This document shows, piece after piece, positions 46,785 to 59,344 of a DNA stretch of 64,000 nt. Every line of letters starts with the position of its first letter. The first letter of the stretch is position 1. The notes below the pieces were generated by a model that had not been told where the DNA came from, made no database searches, and worked only from the letters and a program-made list of their open reading frames with translations. The position numbers were made by a program, and so were the translations under genes. The DNA lies in the NCBI RefSeq assembly GCF_000001735.4, contig NC_003071.7, positions 1,809,001 through 1,873,000 on the forward strand, written 5' to 3'. The DNA is from Arabidopsis thaliana (taxonomy: Eukaryota; Streptophyta; Magnoliopsida; Brassicales; Brassicaceae).

Positions 46785-46830
46785 TTAGACCATCTCCAAT
46801 GTATAGTTCTATTCTTAGGAATATTCTTTT
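46785..46830. mobile_element. One end of a further Tourist-type MITE
   Basis: TTA followed by GACCATCTCCAATGTATAG at 46785 is the same terminal motif as in the MITEs at 28886 and 41850. No matching partner end was found downstream, so this is a solo or eroded end, abutting the previous element directly. Confidence 0.5.
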
Positions 46831-48024
46831 TCTATTTTATATATTAATATCTTTTAATTATATAATTTATAATTTGACCCCATATATTATAGTTTTGGAA
46901 AATTCACATTAAATTAAATACTAATATATATTAAAAAAACATTACATCATAAAACAATAATAAAACATTACAAATTTTACTTTAAGCAACACCATTAAAA
47001 TATTTTGCCCACATATGATCGATTAAAGGACGAAAACAAAATTTTATTTTGTGATTTGAATTCCTTTCAAAACCCAAATGTTTGAGCATATTTTGAGACG
47101 GAACAAGCACGGATTTTACAAAAACGACGTGTCCAACAACAAGATCAAGAAACTCCTCCTCCATCTACTTCATTTGCACAATATATCATAATGTTATCAT
47201 CATAATGATAGCTATCATGACTATAGTATGTTGATATGATGATGATGAAGATAGTATGATGATGATGGTGATGATAATATGATATTATGAGAGGGTAATG
47301 ATGATGATAATATTGTGTTGATAATGAATAAATTGATGGGTTGATGAAGTCATTTGAAAAAAGATTGATTATATTCAATCTTTTTTAGAGATTTTGGTTA
47401 AACTCAAAATGATATCGGTTTAGAGATTTAAGTTGGTTTAATTCATTTTAACCACAATAGGTGGGTTCTCATTGCAACCCAACTCATTTGATCTATCTAA
47501 TCATTTGACCCAATAACTTATTTGAACCATCACTCATTTGAATTAAAAATTTCAACTCATTAGAGTTCATATTGAATTATATATATATATATATATTGTT
47601 ATATTAATAGATACACAAAACGTTAAGTACTTCCTTTTATATAGATTTGTATCTTTAAATTGCATATATTAATCGTATTTTTTTTAAATATAATTGAGTA
47701 AATTCAAAAGCATAAATTAATTGGAGAAAAAAACATAAGTAAAACTAATGGTAAAATTTGTAAATATCCTAACAAAATTTGGATGTTTAATCAAATAGAT
47801 TGAGAAGTTATGTGAGAACGACATATAAGCATGGCGTTTTCGTTAATCACCCGAAAGTATAAAGTTGTTTTAAGAAAATGTTTCTCAATTAATATATAAG
47901 GGATATTGGCAAAGAGAGACTATAATTATAATTACAAAATCTAACCACATAATTAAAATTAGAAAATGTAATCTCGAGGAAAAATCTATTGGCCTATGTC
48001 CAACCAAAATAAATTATTAAGGGT
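46831..48024. other. AT-rich stretch, possible transposase remnant and GAT-rich microsatellite
   Basis: A minus-strand frame at 46982-47164 (MEEEFLDLVVGHVVFVK ... HMWAKYFNGVA) weakly resembles the N terminus of Harbinger-type nuclease proteins; this is a guess. At 47190-47330 there is a degenerate (GAT)n/(ATG)n microsatellite, and at 47578-47595 a TA run. Confidence 0.3.
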
Positions 48025-48200
48025 CAGGCTGATTTAAATACAACGTTTGCAGTTATGAATGCGGGAGTCTGCGGAAGCGGACGGTTGTAGTTTCAAATGT
48101 TATGTTACATTTTGAACTACTAGTTTAATGGTTAAAAATTGGAGCGTTTGCAAGAGTTTTATGACTGGTTAACCAGCAGGTGTTATTACGGTTAAATTAA
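48025..48200. mobile_element. Partial second copy of the GCGG-type element
   Basis: CAGGCTGATTTAAATACAACG and then GCGGGAGTCTGCGGAAGCGGA, through TTTTATGACTGGTTAACCAGC (to about 48180), match the first 180 bp of the element at 45994 with many substitutions. The right end is missing. Confidence 0.65.
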
Positions 48201-50010
48201 AAATAACAAAAAAATATAATATATAGTAATACAAAGTATTAAAATGCCAAAAATATTATATTATTATGATAAAATGTGAAATTTAAATATAACGAATAAT
48301 AAAATACAATTATTCCTAATTATTCAAACTAATTAAATTTTATTTTCAAATATGCATTTGGTTCATAAAGACAAATTATCAAGTAATATGCAAATTACAA
48401 ACAAAAAAAAAAAGAATATGACAAACTAAAAAAAATATTTTCAATTTTTGGATCTTCCGGATAAATAATATTATTACAATACAGTATCTTATCATTTTTC
48501 AGTTTGGTTTGATGCTATGATTTTGATAGAGAAAAACCTAGCGTTTTCACGATAAAAATCATCAACATATTTGGAAGTTTTGGAGAAGAAGCTTACACTG
48601 AAAAATATTACAGATGACATTGTTGATGTATTGTGTAAACAAGGAAAAAATTATTACAACTAAGATGTCATTTTTGTTCTTTAAGGCCTAATGAAATTTA
48701 TCTCTGAGGTACGGTTACTCTCAAATCTCCAATGATCAATTCGATTTTCGTCCCTATTTTTTTTGTTCTTCAATGTGCATCTATTATCTTTTTTTTGGTT
48801 CAAAAGCTTATTTCCAAACTGAATGAAGTCTTAGCCGAAGGAAACATCGAGGAAGAAGGTCAATGGAAGAAGAATCTTAAAGAAGAGACATTAAAGATTT
48901 TTGAGTTTCTTCCTCAAAATATTCAAGGATCTTATCAGATTTACTAAGCGTTATTGTGGATCTTAATCAATAACGAATAATCATTTGAGTACGTTGTATA
49001 CTCCTATGAAAAAAAACAAAAATTTTAATTTTCAAATTCTGAAAAACAAACAAACATAGTTTTTAGCTTTTTATGTCTCTTCAACATATGAATCAAGTAT
49101 GCATGTGGAAGAACAAAATCAAAGATAATAACTCCATATAACATATTCTAAAGAATCTAAAATGACTTTAACTTCTCCAGAATTAGCACCTTTTAACTCT
49201 TTTCACTTTTATTTTTAACGACTCAATAGATGTTCATAAAGCAAAAAATTAGCTTCCAAAACTTATAAAGGCTATATAGATCTTACTAAAACAAAAATCA
49301 ACAAATGCATTGTGTTCTCAATCACTTTCTAATGAATCTCTTTTTCTATATATATATATCATGAATCATGAAAAAGAACATTCAATACTTACATACAACT
49401 TAACAAAATTACATTAAAAAAAAAGTCTACTGCTTGGTGCGGGTTTCGCCCAAGTAATAATAAAAAGTTATACAAGAGCGCCTTCATTCATTGATGCCTT
49501 GATGGCAATATTTCTAAATTTTGCGGAAACCACTTTATAAATGTTTAAATTTCAATTATTATTATTATTATTTTATATATATACAAGAAAACCTTTTTTT
49601 CTTAAAACTAAAAAGGATATGATACAATGAAATATGATGAAGTAGCATAAAAAAAGTTGAAAAGAAAAAGAACAAATAGAAAATTAACCTTCATAAAACA
49701 TTCCAAATGTTATTATAATTATTATTATACCCCTTTACTTAATGTTTCTCAAACTGCTCGGCTCTTTTTGTAAACCTGAAGCTAACAGCTCTTCTTTGTG
49801 TGTTTCTCTGTCACTTTTTATTTCCTTTTCTTTGTGGTGTTATTGCTAAAGAACCTAAAAGTCTCCATGCCATCGATCAGTCTAAAACCGAAAGAAGATA
49901 ATGAAAAAACAAATCTCTTTTTTGCCGATTGATTAGATCTTTGGGGATTCCCTCTAACCTTTATGCTCCTATGTTTTTCTCTCCCTTTGGTTAGGTATCA
50001 GTCTTTCTCT
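48201..50010. other. Intergenic, no gene seen
   Basis: AT-rich. A 71-residue plus-strand frame (48732-48947) with a hydrophobic start and a charged, Glu/Lys-rich end has no family I recognise. The last 250 bp probably contain the 3' untranslated region of C3H18. Confidence 0.4.
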
Positions 50011-51931
50011 CTATGTAACCGTTGAAATCTCCTTCCCCGAAAGGGAAGAAAACGGACTCTCGGGTAGATTCAGGACTTGACTGTCCAACGATTCACAATG
50101 AGTTCTCCTGAATAAAAACATCATATATATGATTAAATCAAGATTACAAAAATCACAAAATGTGTTTGTTAAAGATCTAAACATACCGATCATTGTCTCT
50201 GTAGTTAGTGGTTATGTTCATGACATTATCTTCCGTGTTCAAATAGTCCAGTAGGTAGCTCAACCGTTCTGCTTGTTCCTCTTGCTCCGCTACAAGTAAA
50301 AAAATCAAGCAACTAATAGTAAATTTCTAAACCTATGATTACCAGGTTTAAGTTGAAAGTGTAATTACCATTTGATGTTAACTTGAAGTCATCCGAGGAG
50401 AAGCCGAGGTAGGAGTAATTAGTAGGTAAGGACTTAGAAACTGATTGTTCAGGCTCACTAAGAAATGGCTTCCTCATTCTTGAGCTCTCACTAACCCGCG
50501 GTGGCACTAAAAACAACACAAAAGAAAAACCATTATACAAAAGATTAACACACACATAAATTGATTTTGTTAATTACTTACATGTGTTCATCTCTATGTC
50601 TCTCTCAATAAATTTAGAGCCATATCGCATGCCGTGTAGAGGCTTGTAATTGTCGAGGTATCGACTAGAGCGTGATTTTTCCCGGTAAGGCTTGACTAGA
50701 ACACGTGCATTGCAAATGAAATGAGGATTGCCTTTAGCAAGAATGTGTTTAACTGTTTCTGAGGAAGCAAATGTTACAAATCCATACATTCTTTTCTGCT
50801 GGCAAGGAATCCTCACATCTTCCACATGTCCATATGAGGTGAAGTAGATTGAGACATCATGTTCAGTGAAACTACTCTCTGCCGGAAACGTTAAGTAAAT
50901 CTGTCTAGAACCAGCAAGGATTGCTCCATGTTCATTTCTCTCTCCAGTGTATTCCACAAACTTTGATGCATCCTCTGCTAATATAACTGAATGTTGCCCA
51001 TGAGGCCTACAAATTCAAACACTATAAGAAAACAATACTTTAGATTGAAATAGAAAGAGTACTATTATAACTAATTAACAAACCTGTCGACGAGGCGAAT
51101 CGTGTTCTTCAAGCGAGCAAGAAGCTTGGTGAGACTATAGCCAGCTTTGCCATGTCTTTGTGACTCAGTGAGATATCCTTCAGCTTGAAGAGTCCTACCG
51201 TATTTTTCGTAGTACATCATTGGCAATGAAGCTATGGAGATTGGAGCTCCTCTTCTTAACTTGAGTAACTCAATGATCTCACCTTCTAGCTTCTCAAGAG
51301 ATACAGGGGAAACAACATGCTCTTCGTCACTTAGGTTGTTGTTTGGATTAAACATCTGAGCAAAACTCTCCCTCTCCGGTATAATCTGCCCGTGGAAGTA
51401 CCTACAGTTGTTGCCGTGTTTGCAGAACCCTTTGTTGAAGTAATGGCAGATTTTTACCGGGAACTCGGGTAAACTCGGGGATCTTCGGCTAGTTCGCAAA
51501 GGCAAACATTGACGTTCTTGAGAGAAGAACCCGTTAGAGAATTCAGGGCTGGTCAAAGGATCCTCAAAATTCAAGAACTGAAGATTGTTCTGCAAGGTAT
51601 CCATCTCGGTTGAATTCTCCCAAAAACCGGTTTTCATGGGAGGAGAAACCGAAACCGAAAGAGGCGATGAACCGGTGAATGATCCAAATTTGGGAGTAGG
51701 AATGTGATCAGAAGGAGGGCTGTGGTAATGATGAGAATTCCTAGCTAACTCGTATTTAACGCAATTGATGACAGAACACATAACAGAATCAGGACAGAAC
51801 GCGAGACGGATCATGTCGCGGTTGCCATTTTCTTGCATCAACAAGAGATAACCAAAGATCTTTGCTGCATTCTCTGGTTCAAGTTGTTGGATTCTGGCGT
51901 GCACAACGTTCATTGATTCTGTGAAATTCAT
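50011..51931 (-). CDS. C3H18: CCCH zinc finger protein with winged-helix region and RRM
   Basis: Five exons (51084-51931, 50582-51006, 50369-50506, 50187-50289, 50011-50107) give 536 residues with all junctions in phase. Residues about 10-70 form the helical N-terminal region shared by plant CCCH-RRM proteins ([20 protein letters not shown]). The single zinc finger [19 protein letters not shown] is C-x7-C-x5-C-x3-H. A LOTUS/OST-HTH-like winged helix follows ([20 protein letters not shown] ... [11 protein letters not shown]), then an RRM with RNP2 [11 protein letters not shown] and RNP1 [11 protein letters not shown]. The tail is Ser-rich. The architecture indicates an RNA-binding regulator, cytoplasmic or nuclear; its target is unknown. 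The start was chosen as the first Met after a leader that seems to contain an intron. The symbol rests on position (AT2G05160). Confidence 0.92.
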
Positions 51932-52940
51932 CTCTAAAAAACTTCTTATCTTAAAAACTTCTCTGCAAAGCAAAATCATTCACAAACTTTCATTATTATT
52001 AGTTCCAAAAGATTTAGTCAAAACGATATGAATCAAAAGTTACATAAACTACAAGTTGATACCAAAAAGAGGTAGAAGAGTGATACTCACTCATGAACCC
52101 ACATGTTCCATACTTTACCCAAAAAAATAAAAATTGCATTGTAAGTCAAAACAAAGAAAACAAAATCTGCAATGTTATGGCTAAGAAGAACAATGAGCAA
52201 GATCTAAATCAAAATTATACACAATCAAAAACAACAGTTTGACCCCACACACAAAAAAAAAAAAAAAAAAAAAAAACATTAATCTTCTAATCTCTTATAC
52301 AATGCAGACAAATGCAAACAAAGTTAATGATCTTTGTACATAACTGTATTGAAAAAACCGAACATGATAAACTACATTTGTCTTGAAGAAGAAATGTTTT
52401 TTTTTTTTTCACATGGAAACAAAACATTCACCAATGATTAGAGAGAGGATCTACGAAAATTTTACCTTGGTGAAAAATTATCCGTCAGCAAATGATTTTC
52501 CGAGAAGGATTAGTCATAATCTCTGTTAATCCAAAATACCAGATTATAGACTCAAATTATCTCTCAGTGTTGTTGACGACAATCGTAAAAACATGCAAGA
52601 GAATTCTTCAAACTTTTCTGAACAGAAAAAAGAAAGAATACAAAAACCATAAAGAAGAATGCATTGAGATCAATCATTGAGCCAATAGAGAGCTGAAAAA
52701 AAAGAAAACAAAACAACTCACATTGATAGATTCATTGTTGAATAAACTAAAACATAAGAGCGTGAGAGCCACAAACGAAAGAGAAGAAGAAGAGGGCAGA
52801 GTGAGAAAACAATTAAGAAAAAACTTTAAAGAGATCGTGCAAATTTTTAATATATATTTGCAGAGTTTTAGTAACTGTAAAACAGATAAGATCTCAAAGA
52901 ATCTTGGATGGTGGAGAAGAAAAACTAGGTTAAAATATTA
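51932..52940 (-). promoter_or_regulatory. C3H18 5' leader (probable leader intron) and promoter
   Basis: A CT-rich leader (minus strand of 52740-52815, with CTTCTTCTTCTC) is followed by a GTGAGT donor at about 52715-52720, and TTTTGCTTTGCAG at about 51965-51977 would be an acceptor 33 bp before the ATG. An intron of about 750 bp in the 5' untranslated region is inferred. A 23-base A/T homopolymer lies at about 52254-52277. Confidence 0.45.
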
Positions 52941-53449
52941 ATTAATAACAAATAGTTTTCTTGTTGCGAAGAATATTGCATAAATAAATTTTTAATTTTG
53001 GTTTGACAACTCGTTCTATTCAATATTGTTACAGCGAATATCGGGAATTTAGTTCGAAAAAAACCTGGAGACTTTAGTTAATTAATGGCTAATCACGATA
53101 CGTGTATTAATAATTTTTAGCCGTGGGATCGAGATGACTTTTGGTGGTTTTGACTTTTGTTATTCCTTTTTTGAGTTAATGGACGGTTCAGATTTCAAAC
53201 GTTGAGAATCCACGTGGCGTCCATGTTGTTGTGTTTGGATAAGGATAATGCATACAACTGTGACCGTTTAATAGAAACGTAAGGTCGCATGGTCTGGTTA
53301 ATTGGTTACGGTTTTGGAGGAAGAGGTTACGGTTAGGGATGAACCCGGTCTACACGGACCAATGAAGTGATCTTAGATAAGTAGTATCTAGTAAAATCCG
53401 GCTGATACCTGAATCCAAATATAAACAACTGAGATATCAATAATCTCAT
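52941..53449. other. Intergenic, no gene seen
   Basis: Spacer between the C3H18 promoter and the next Helitron; contains a palindromic-looking CACGTGG at 53209-53215 (G-box core) but no identified target gene. Confidence 0.4.
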
Positions 53450-56023
53450 ATAGTTTTATGCATTTTAATCCGCGTTACACCGCGGGACTATTTTGTTTTT
53501 TAAGAATCAAAATTTAATTGTTTAGTCGATTAAAAATATATATAATGTAATATTTTGTATTTTCTGAATGTACAACTTTTATATCTGTATATTATTTAAT
53601 ATACAATTACTATGTTTGATTTTTACTGTTAAAAAATATAGGAACAATAACGTACAGTTCATTAATTTAAAATCTACGTTATAACTAAATAATTTAAATT
53701 TAAATTATATTTATTTTATTAATATTATTTGTTAGATTCTGACCCGCACAATTACTATGTCATATTTTTTAAAATGTGTTGTAATAATTTTTTATTAAAT
53801 ATATGATTATTTTGTTGTTTTAGTAGTATATACTGTATTGAATAATTATAATGTACACATAAAAATATAAAATATTATTTATGTTTGCTTATGACATAAT
53901 TATAACCATAAGTCTATTTTTGGAGTTTGAAACTGAAGAGTAAATTAGAAAAAAAATCTTAGATTGAAATATAATATAAGTTAGATTGATCTTAACAAAT
54001 TATTTATATAGTTATAGTATATATATATATAACCTAAACTATATTAGTTGGTTGAAATATTTGAAATAATAATGATTTTAATAGTATTTTAAAATTCTTA
54101 ACAATCAAACGGTCGAACCGAGAACAAACTGAATCAAGTTAATGGTCAGGTAGATTTTTATTAAACTTGTAAACTATCAAACCGTATATAAAACCATTAA
54201 AATGATTAAATACGTTTGCGAGAAATATAAATATTTAGATATAGGCGTAATTCTCATTCAATTTTATCATGTTCCATTATATCTTACATGTTCTCCAATT
54301 TATATCTCATAAGAGAATGTATTTCTAGTATAAGACAAATTTTGTATTCCGATTAGAAACAGAACGTGACGGAAGCAAAAATTCGTTTGGGACAAACACA
54401 AATGTAATTCATAGTATATTTTTATATGATATGATATAATAAAAATATTACAAAATTAATTGACTTCTTTCTTCTTATTGTTTTATATTTTGTTCATAAA
54501 TATTAAATTACATTTGTTTGTTTCTAAATTTTAACTATTATAGAGCATACTATAATAACATTTATTATTTTGAACATTTTTATGCTGTATAAATTGAAAA
54601 CACATGTTACATATTTGATTGCAAACTAAAATTTGCTTAAATTGTAACTTGTTGTAATCTAAAATTTGCTTATTCCATGTCGTTCCTTTTTCGCAATTTC
54701 TATTCTCGTTATATTACATTAAATATCATATTCCGAGTTATTTTTGCTTATCGTTAAACACAATACCAAATACAGCTGTAACTTTTGGGGATTAACATAT
54801 GCTTTGTTAAAATTTGTAAACATACCATAAATTAAAACATGAAAACAAATTGAAAAAATAAATGATCTATCAACTATAATATGTCATACTCATACATTTG
54901 TTCATGTGTACGCGCACATATATGAAAACAAAATTATATTTACTATTTAATATAAATAATAAACACCGACTTGATATATTATCTCAAATCCAGAAATCCT
55001 CTGGTTGATATAATATATAATTAATCAAATATATATTTGAATTTATTTGATAAACTTGCTTAACTTCAAGAAACGAATCTTAACAAAATCATAAAACTAA
55101 GAGATAGTTTAATGTGAGTAAATTTAGAGAATTATTTTGAACTAATTGCAAAAACTGTGTAAATTAAAAAATAGCTTGTAATTAGTTAAATTAGTCATCT
55201 TGATCTAAATTCAATAGTTTCTTAAATTTGCATTAAAATTAAAACATTGGTATTTAAATTTATTTTAATGTTATTTCAAAAAGAAAATAATCAATTTTAG
55301 AAGAATGTGTATTCCAAAATCTTGTAACAATATGATACAAAATAAAATAAATTATTTGATTTGAAATTGAATAATTTATCTGGCTCTAAATAAAATAATC
55401 TTGAGATATAGAATTATTATAATTCTTTTTAAAAATATATTAAAAATTTGGGTTAGTTATATATATTTAAAATAATGAAACTACCCGTTTAAAAAACAAA
55501 AAATATATTCTAAAACTTTAAATCATTGAAACTCTAATGAAATGTTAAAATATTTTAATATACCTTGGAAATATTTTCTAGATATTTAGAATCCAAAAAA
55601 TAAGCTTTTGAATAAGCTGTATTTTAAATGATATAAGTATTTCGTTTAGATTATATACGACAAATATAATAAAAAAAATTCATATCTGAAAAATTATAAT
55701 TGAAAAAGTCTTTTTTGTCATGTACACAAATGAGATTTAATCAGCATAGTTTTGTTAAGGAAATTATTAAATCTAAACAAAATGATAATTTGTTATTAGA
55801 TTGCCATATTCGAAAATATCTAATAATATCTTACGAAAATAATTTAGTTAACATATATGCATTTTTGAATTAAACATACAATATATTTGCATGTTTAAAG
55901 ATATTCCTATATTTTAGTAGTTGTTAATTTACTAAATTACCCATGCAAAAATTTATTTACTTAGTTTTAAACTACCCTTACAATGTTGTAGTTCACAAAA
56001 TGCTTCCTAATTAATAGTATAGA
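53450..56023 (-). mobile_element. Non-autonomous Helitron, 2.57 kb
   Basis: The minus-strand 5' end TCTATACTATTAATTAGGAAG starts at 56023 after A. Near the other end the minus strand has the hairpin CCGCG-GTGTAA-CGCGG (53470-53485), a classic Helitron 3' stem, followed 16 nt later by CTAT where CTRR is expected, so the last bases may be mutated or the limit slightly off. The interior is very AT-rich with no coding frame. Confidence 0.75.
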
Positions 56024-56280
56024 TAATTGTATTTTGATTGTTATATCTACCCTTACTAATGGATTCGAGTCTATAACCATGGGTTCCAGTGCACGAGATC
56101 TTGTAGACCATAGCATGTTACATGAGGAAAAAAAAAACTTGTAGTTGTCACATAGCTGCCCACCAGGTATAACTTCTCGTATTACAATAGACCCAAACTC
56201 GTCTTACCACCTAATCCCGTTCAGTCAAACTAAACATATCTAATGAAGTTCACATGTGGTATACAGTCTCGTATTACTGA

Positions 56281-56620
56281 CTCAAACCCGTCCTACAATC
56301 TAACGCCGTTAAGTGAAATTAAACATCTTTTTTTTTGTTATTTTTGTTTTAATAATATTTTAATTTAAAAGATATATAATTCAAATTTATTTAAAATTTT
56401 TCTTTTAAGTATGTTATTTAATTGTTATAAATTCACTGAACTGTAATATTCTAAACCCATCCCACCATCTAATCAAGTTCGGTAAAAGTAAACATTATAT
56501 TTTAATTTTTGGTCTAGTAATATTTTTATAAAAAGATTTATAATTCAAATCTATTTAAAAGTTTTCTTTTGAAATGGTTATTTAATTTTATAGATTTCAT
56601 ATATTATATATATTCTAAAC
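56281..56620. repeat. Tandem duplication, unit about 168 bp, with a third partial copy
   Basis: ACTCAAACCCGTCCTACAATC at 56280 and CTAAACCCATCCCACCATCT at 56451 start two diverged copies, each continuing through TTAAACAT-like, AATATTTT, GAT.TATAATTCAAAT.TATTT and TTTCTTTT blocks. A further partial copy of the first 45 bp lies at 56191-56236. The surrounding 56024-57178 has no gene. Confidence 0.65.
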
Positions 56621-57048
56621 GTTTTTTCGTTAAATATTCTAAACATTTTTTAAACTTTAAATAACTACAATATTTATTTTTAATAAAGTATAATATTAAT
56701 AAAGTTCTAAGATTTCTCCTTTTTAAAAGTAATTAGAATTGATGGAGATATATTAGATAAAAAAATACTAATAATTAGGAATATTAATTAATTGATAATA
56801 ATTAATGTCAATGACATTCCTTGTAAATAAGTCCTAACTAAAGGATTTATTTTACAAAATGGCTGAAAAATGTATATGTAGATAAAAAAAAACGGTTTAT
56901 ATAGCGATAAAATGTCCGTCTAGATTCTTATGAGTTTTTTGATGTTTCAATTTTAGTAAAATTAATGAACTAAATCGGTTTAACGATTTTAGCTTTCAGA
57001 ATTGGTACTAAAAAAATATGACATTGTTTGAAATAAATAAAAATGAAG

Positions 57049-57049
57049 A

Positions 57050-57076
<27 letters not shown>
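57049..57076. repeat. (AT)n microsatellite
   Basis: About 14 AT units; a second run of about 12 units lies at 57796-57820. Confidence 0.8.
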
Positions 57077-57080
<4 letters not shown>

Positions 57081-57178
57081 TACAACTAAGAACTTTAGTT
57101 TTAGCTGTACAAGGGTAATTGGCAGAAAACTTTGAAAACTTTAAAATCAATATACGGTACCAAAGAAGTGGTGGCTTA

Positions 57179-57727
57179 GAGCAGCCCTAATGGTTGGTCC
57201 CTTAATTGGGCTCTTCCAATTTTTTACCCTTAAATTTGGAGAATTTAAAGTTTAAAACAGGTGTGTTGCAAGAAAGTTTTTAAGAACTTATAGGACTAAG
57301 CATTGCAAGAGACGTTTGTTCTAAAAGCATGCAAATAGTTGGTATTTATAGAGTATCATCAACAATTTTTTATTATTAATTTTAATGTTTGTTTATTGTT
57401 TAAGTTTTTTTTATGATACTGATAATAATCTGTTTTCATTGGTAAGATCAGTATTGGTATCATTAAAAAACAAAATTTATTTGTAAAATCGAAATTACAT
57501 GCTAGCATCAGCTACTGGAGCGATAGTCGAGAGCAAATAATTTTTTTTTTCTCTCATTTTCCACAAAAACGCGTTTTTCCGACTAATTACAAGCCGCCAC
57601 GTCATTAGAGACTAGTATCAGAAATATCACTCCAGTGATAATTCTCAAGTCCAAATCAGTTGCTTTGTCTATTAATTTAATATTTTAGGCTTATGATACC
57701 CACAAAAAATCTCTTCTGTACATGGTC
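57179..57727. mobile_element. Possible PIF/Harbinger-like MITE
   Basis: TTA then GAGCAGCCCTAATGGTTGG at the left; GACCATGTACAGAAGAG then TTA on the other strand at the right (plus strand GGTC then TAA). The ends resemble the GAGCATCTCC/GACCATCTCC family loosely and the flanking triplets are TTA and TAA, so not a clean target duplication. Non-coding. Confidence 0.4.
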
Positions 57728-58678
57728 TAAGAGGTAAGAACCAATAAGAAATGACTATGATCGATCTTTGTTATACTATAATAATCTATTCTTTTATATA
57801 TATATATATATATATATATGTGAACAGGTACAAGCTAGTATGACAACATGCATTTAGCAAGTAATGGAGTTACTGATATCAGTTTCCACAGAAAAAAATA
57901 AAGTGTTTAGAATCGCCTATCAGTTAATTTCATTTTCTTTTCCATAAAGTCTCAAACAATAAAAACAAAATACCTTAACTTTGTTTTCGAAAAGTTAAAA
58001 TGTTTTTATAACTTTATATTGTGGAATTGTCAGTTAATGTTTTCATATACATAATCAATAGCCTAGTTAAAATATTATCAAACAATAAGAGAAGTTAATG
58101 GATGGCTACTCACTAATTTAGGTAACTCAATTAAAATGACTGCCAAAAAAATAATTCTACAACAGTTTTACAAAATCTAAATTTATAACAACAGATATCT
58201 AAACTAACATTAATCAACGTCTCAGAGTAGTTTTCATTTCACTAACCTTTAACATTATATAAGGATGTGTTAAGTTCTCCTAAGACGAAATCAATAGAAG
58301 CCTCCTCCATGGGAATGTTACGCTGAGATTATGCTTGGCTTGTATACATTTTACATTTCCAAACTCAAATTTTGTAAAATCAGTTAATATACAATAAAAG
58401 ACGTCAAGCCTATACCTTTCTCTCAAAATAAAATGGGTAAACAGTAGCTAACATGTTCTTATCAAATAAACAAAGTGTTATTATTAACATATCAATAACT
58501 ATTAGAATTGCCCTAGGATTCTAAATAGCTTAGAAGATGACACTGAAATCCCATTCTTTAAAAGAATTTAACTCTTAAATGAAGCACTACTGTAAAGATA
58601 ATCTGCTCATTAACCTGTGACATTTATATTTCTGGATAGCTCTATTGATAAGATTTCTCTTCCCTCTTCATAGTATAG
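57728..58678. other. AT-rich stretch, no gene seen
   Basis: No coding frame with a recognisable domain. May belong to an eroded Helitron whose 5' end is at 58679. Confidence 0.35.
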
Positions 58679-58679
58679 A
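58640..58679 (-). mobile_element. Lone Helitron 5' terminus
   Basis: On the minus strand TCTATACTATGAAGAGGGAA starts at 58679 after A, matching the terminal motif of the Helitrons at 12392 and 56023. No 3' hairpin with CTRR could be placed to its left with confidence, so the element extent is unknown. Confidence 0.55.
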
Positions 58680-59329
58680 TGTTATTTGCAAAGGTTCATC
58701 ACCTTAAACAGAGACTTACTACTTTGCTTTTAACATACTAGGGCACAACTATATGGTACATTACATATGATATGCCTTAACTTAAACTTCCTACCAGTAA
58801 GTAAATCTGATACACAATAGTGTTGTTTTCTATAAATTGATGTCTCACTAATCTGTTAAATCGAGATTTCAGAATAGCTATGATGACGAAATCTCAGCAG
58901 CTCTTCCAAAGTCTCATGTTACTTCCAAACCTCATTCATCTGAATAAATATACATTGATTTTCACTATAACATAAAAGGACAAATCAATGTGCCATATAT
59001 ATGAAACAACTTTTTTGTTATATATATATATATAAATATGTATATATGAAGTATCTTAACTTTAACTCAATAACAATATCAAAATCTACAAATCTATAAA
59101 ACTAAAATTCAAAAATAGAGATAAAAAAAACTAACCTTAACATATATATTTCGGAATACCTACAATGACAAAAACTATAAAAGAATAAATATGATTCAGT
59201 ATGAAGCTTACCTCTTCATACGGTTCACGAATTATAAAAATAGAAGTATAAAGCGAGTTGCAGTAACAATTTTTCTATGATAATCGCGCAAGTGATTTTT
59301 TCTTCTTCTAGAGATATTCTTCATTTTGT
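58680..59329. other. AT-rich stretch, no gene seen
   Basis: Contains only short A/T runs and TA microsatellite (59018-59036). Confidence 0.5.
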
Positions 59330-59344
59330 TCGGTGAATTTTTTC

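Noticed and set aside
52492-52941. Small plus-strand proteins upstream of C3H18
   Set aside because: They lie antisense to the probable C3H18 leader and have only low-complexity, charged sequence.
53461-53490. CCGCG..CGCGG hairpin as a transcription terminator
   Set aside because: In a plant nuclear genome and at this place it is better explained as the Helitron 3' hairpin.
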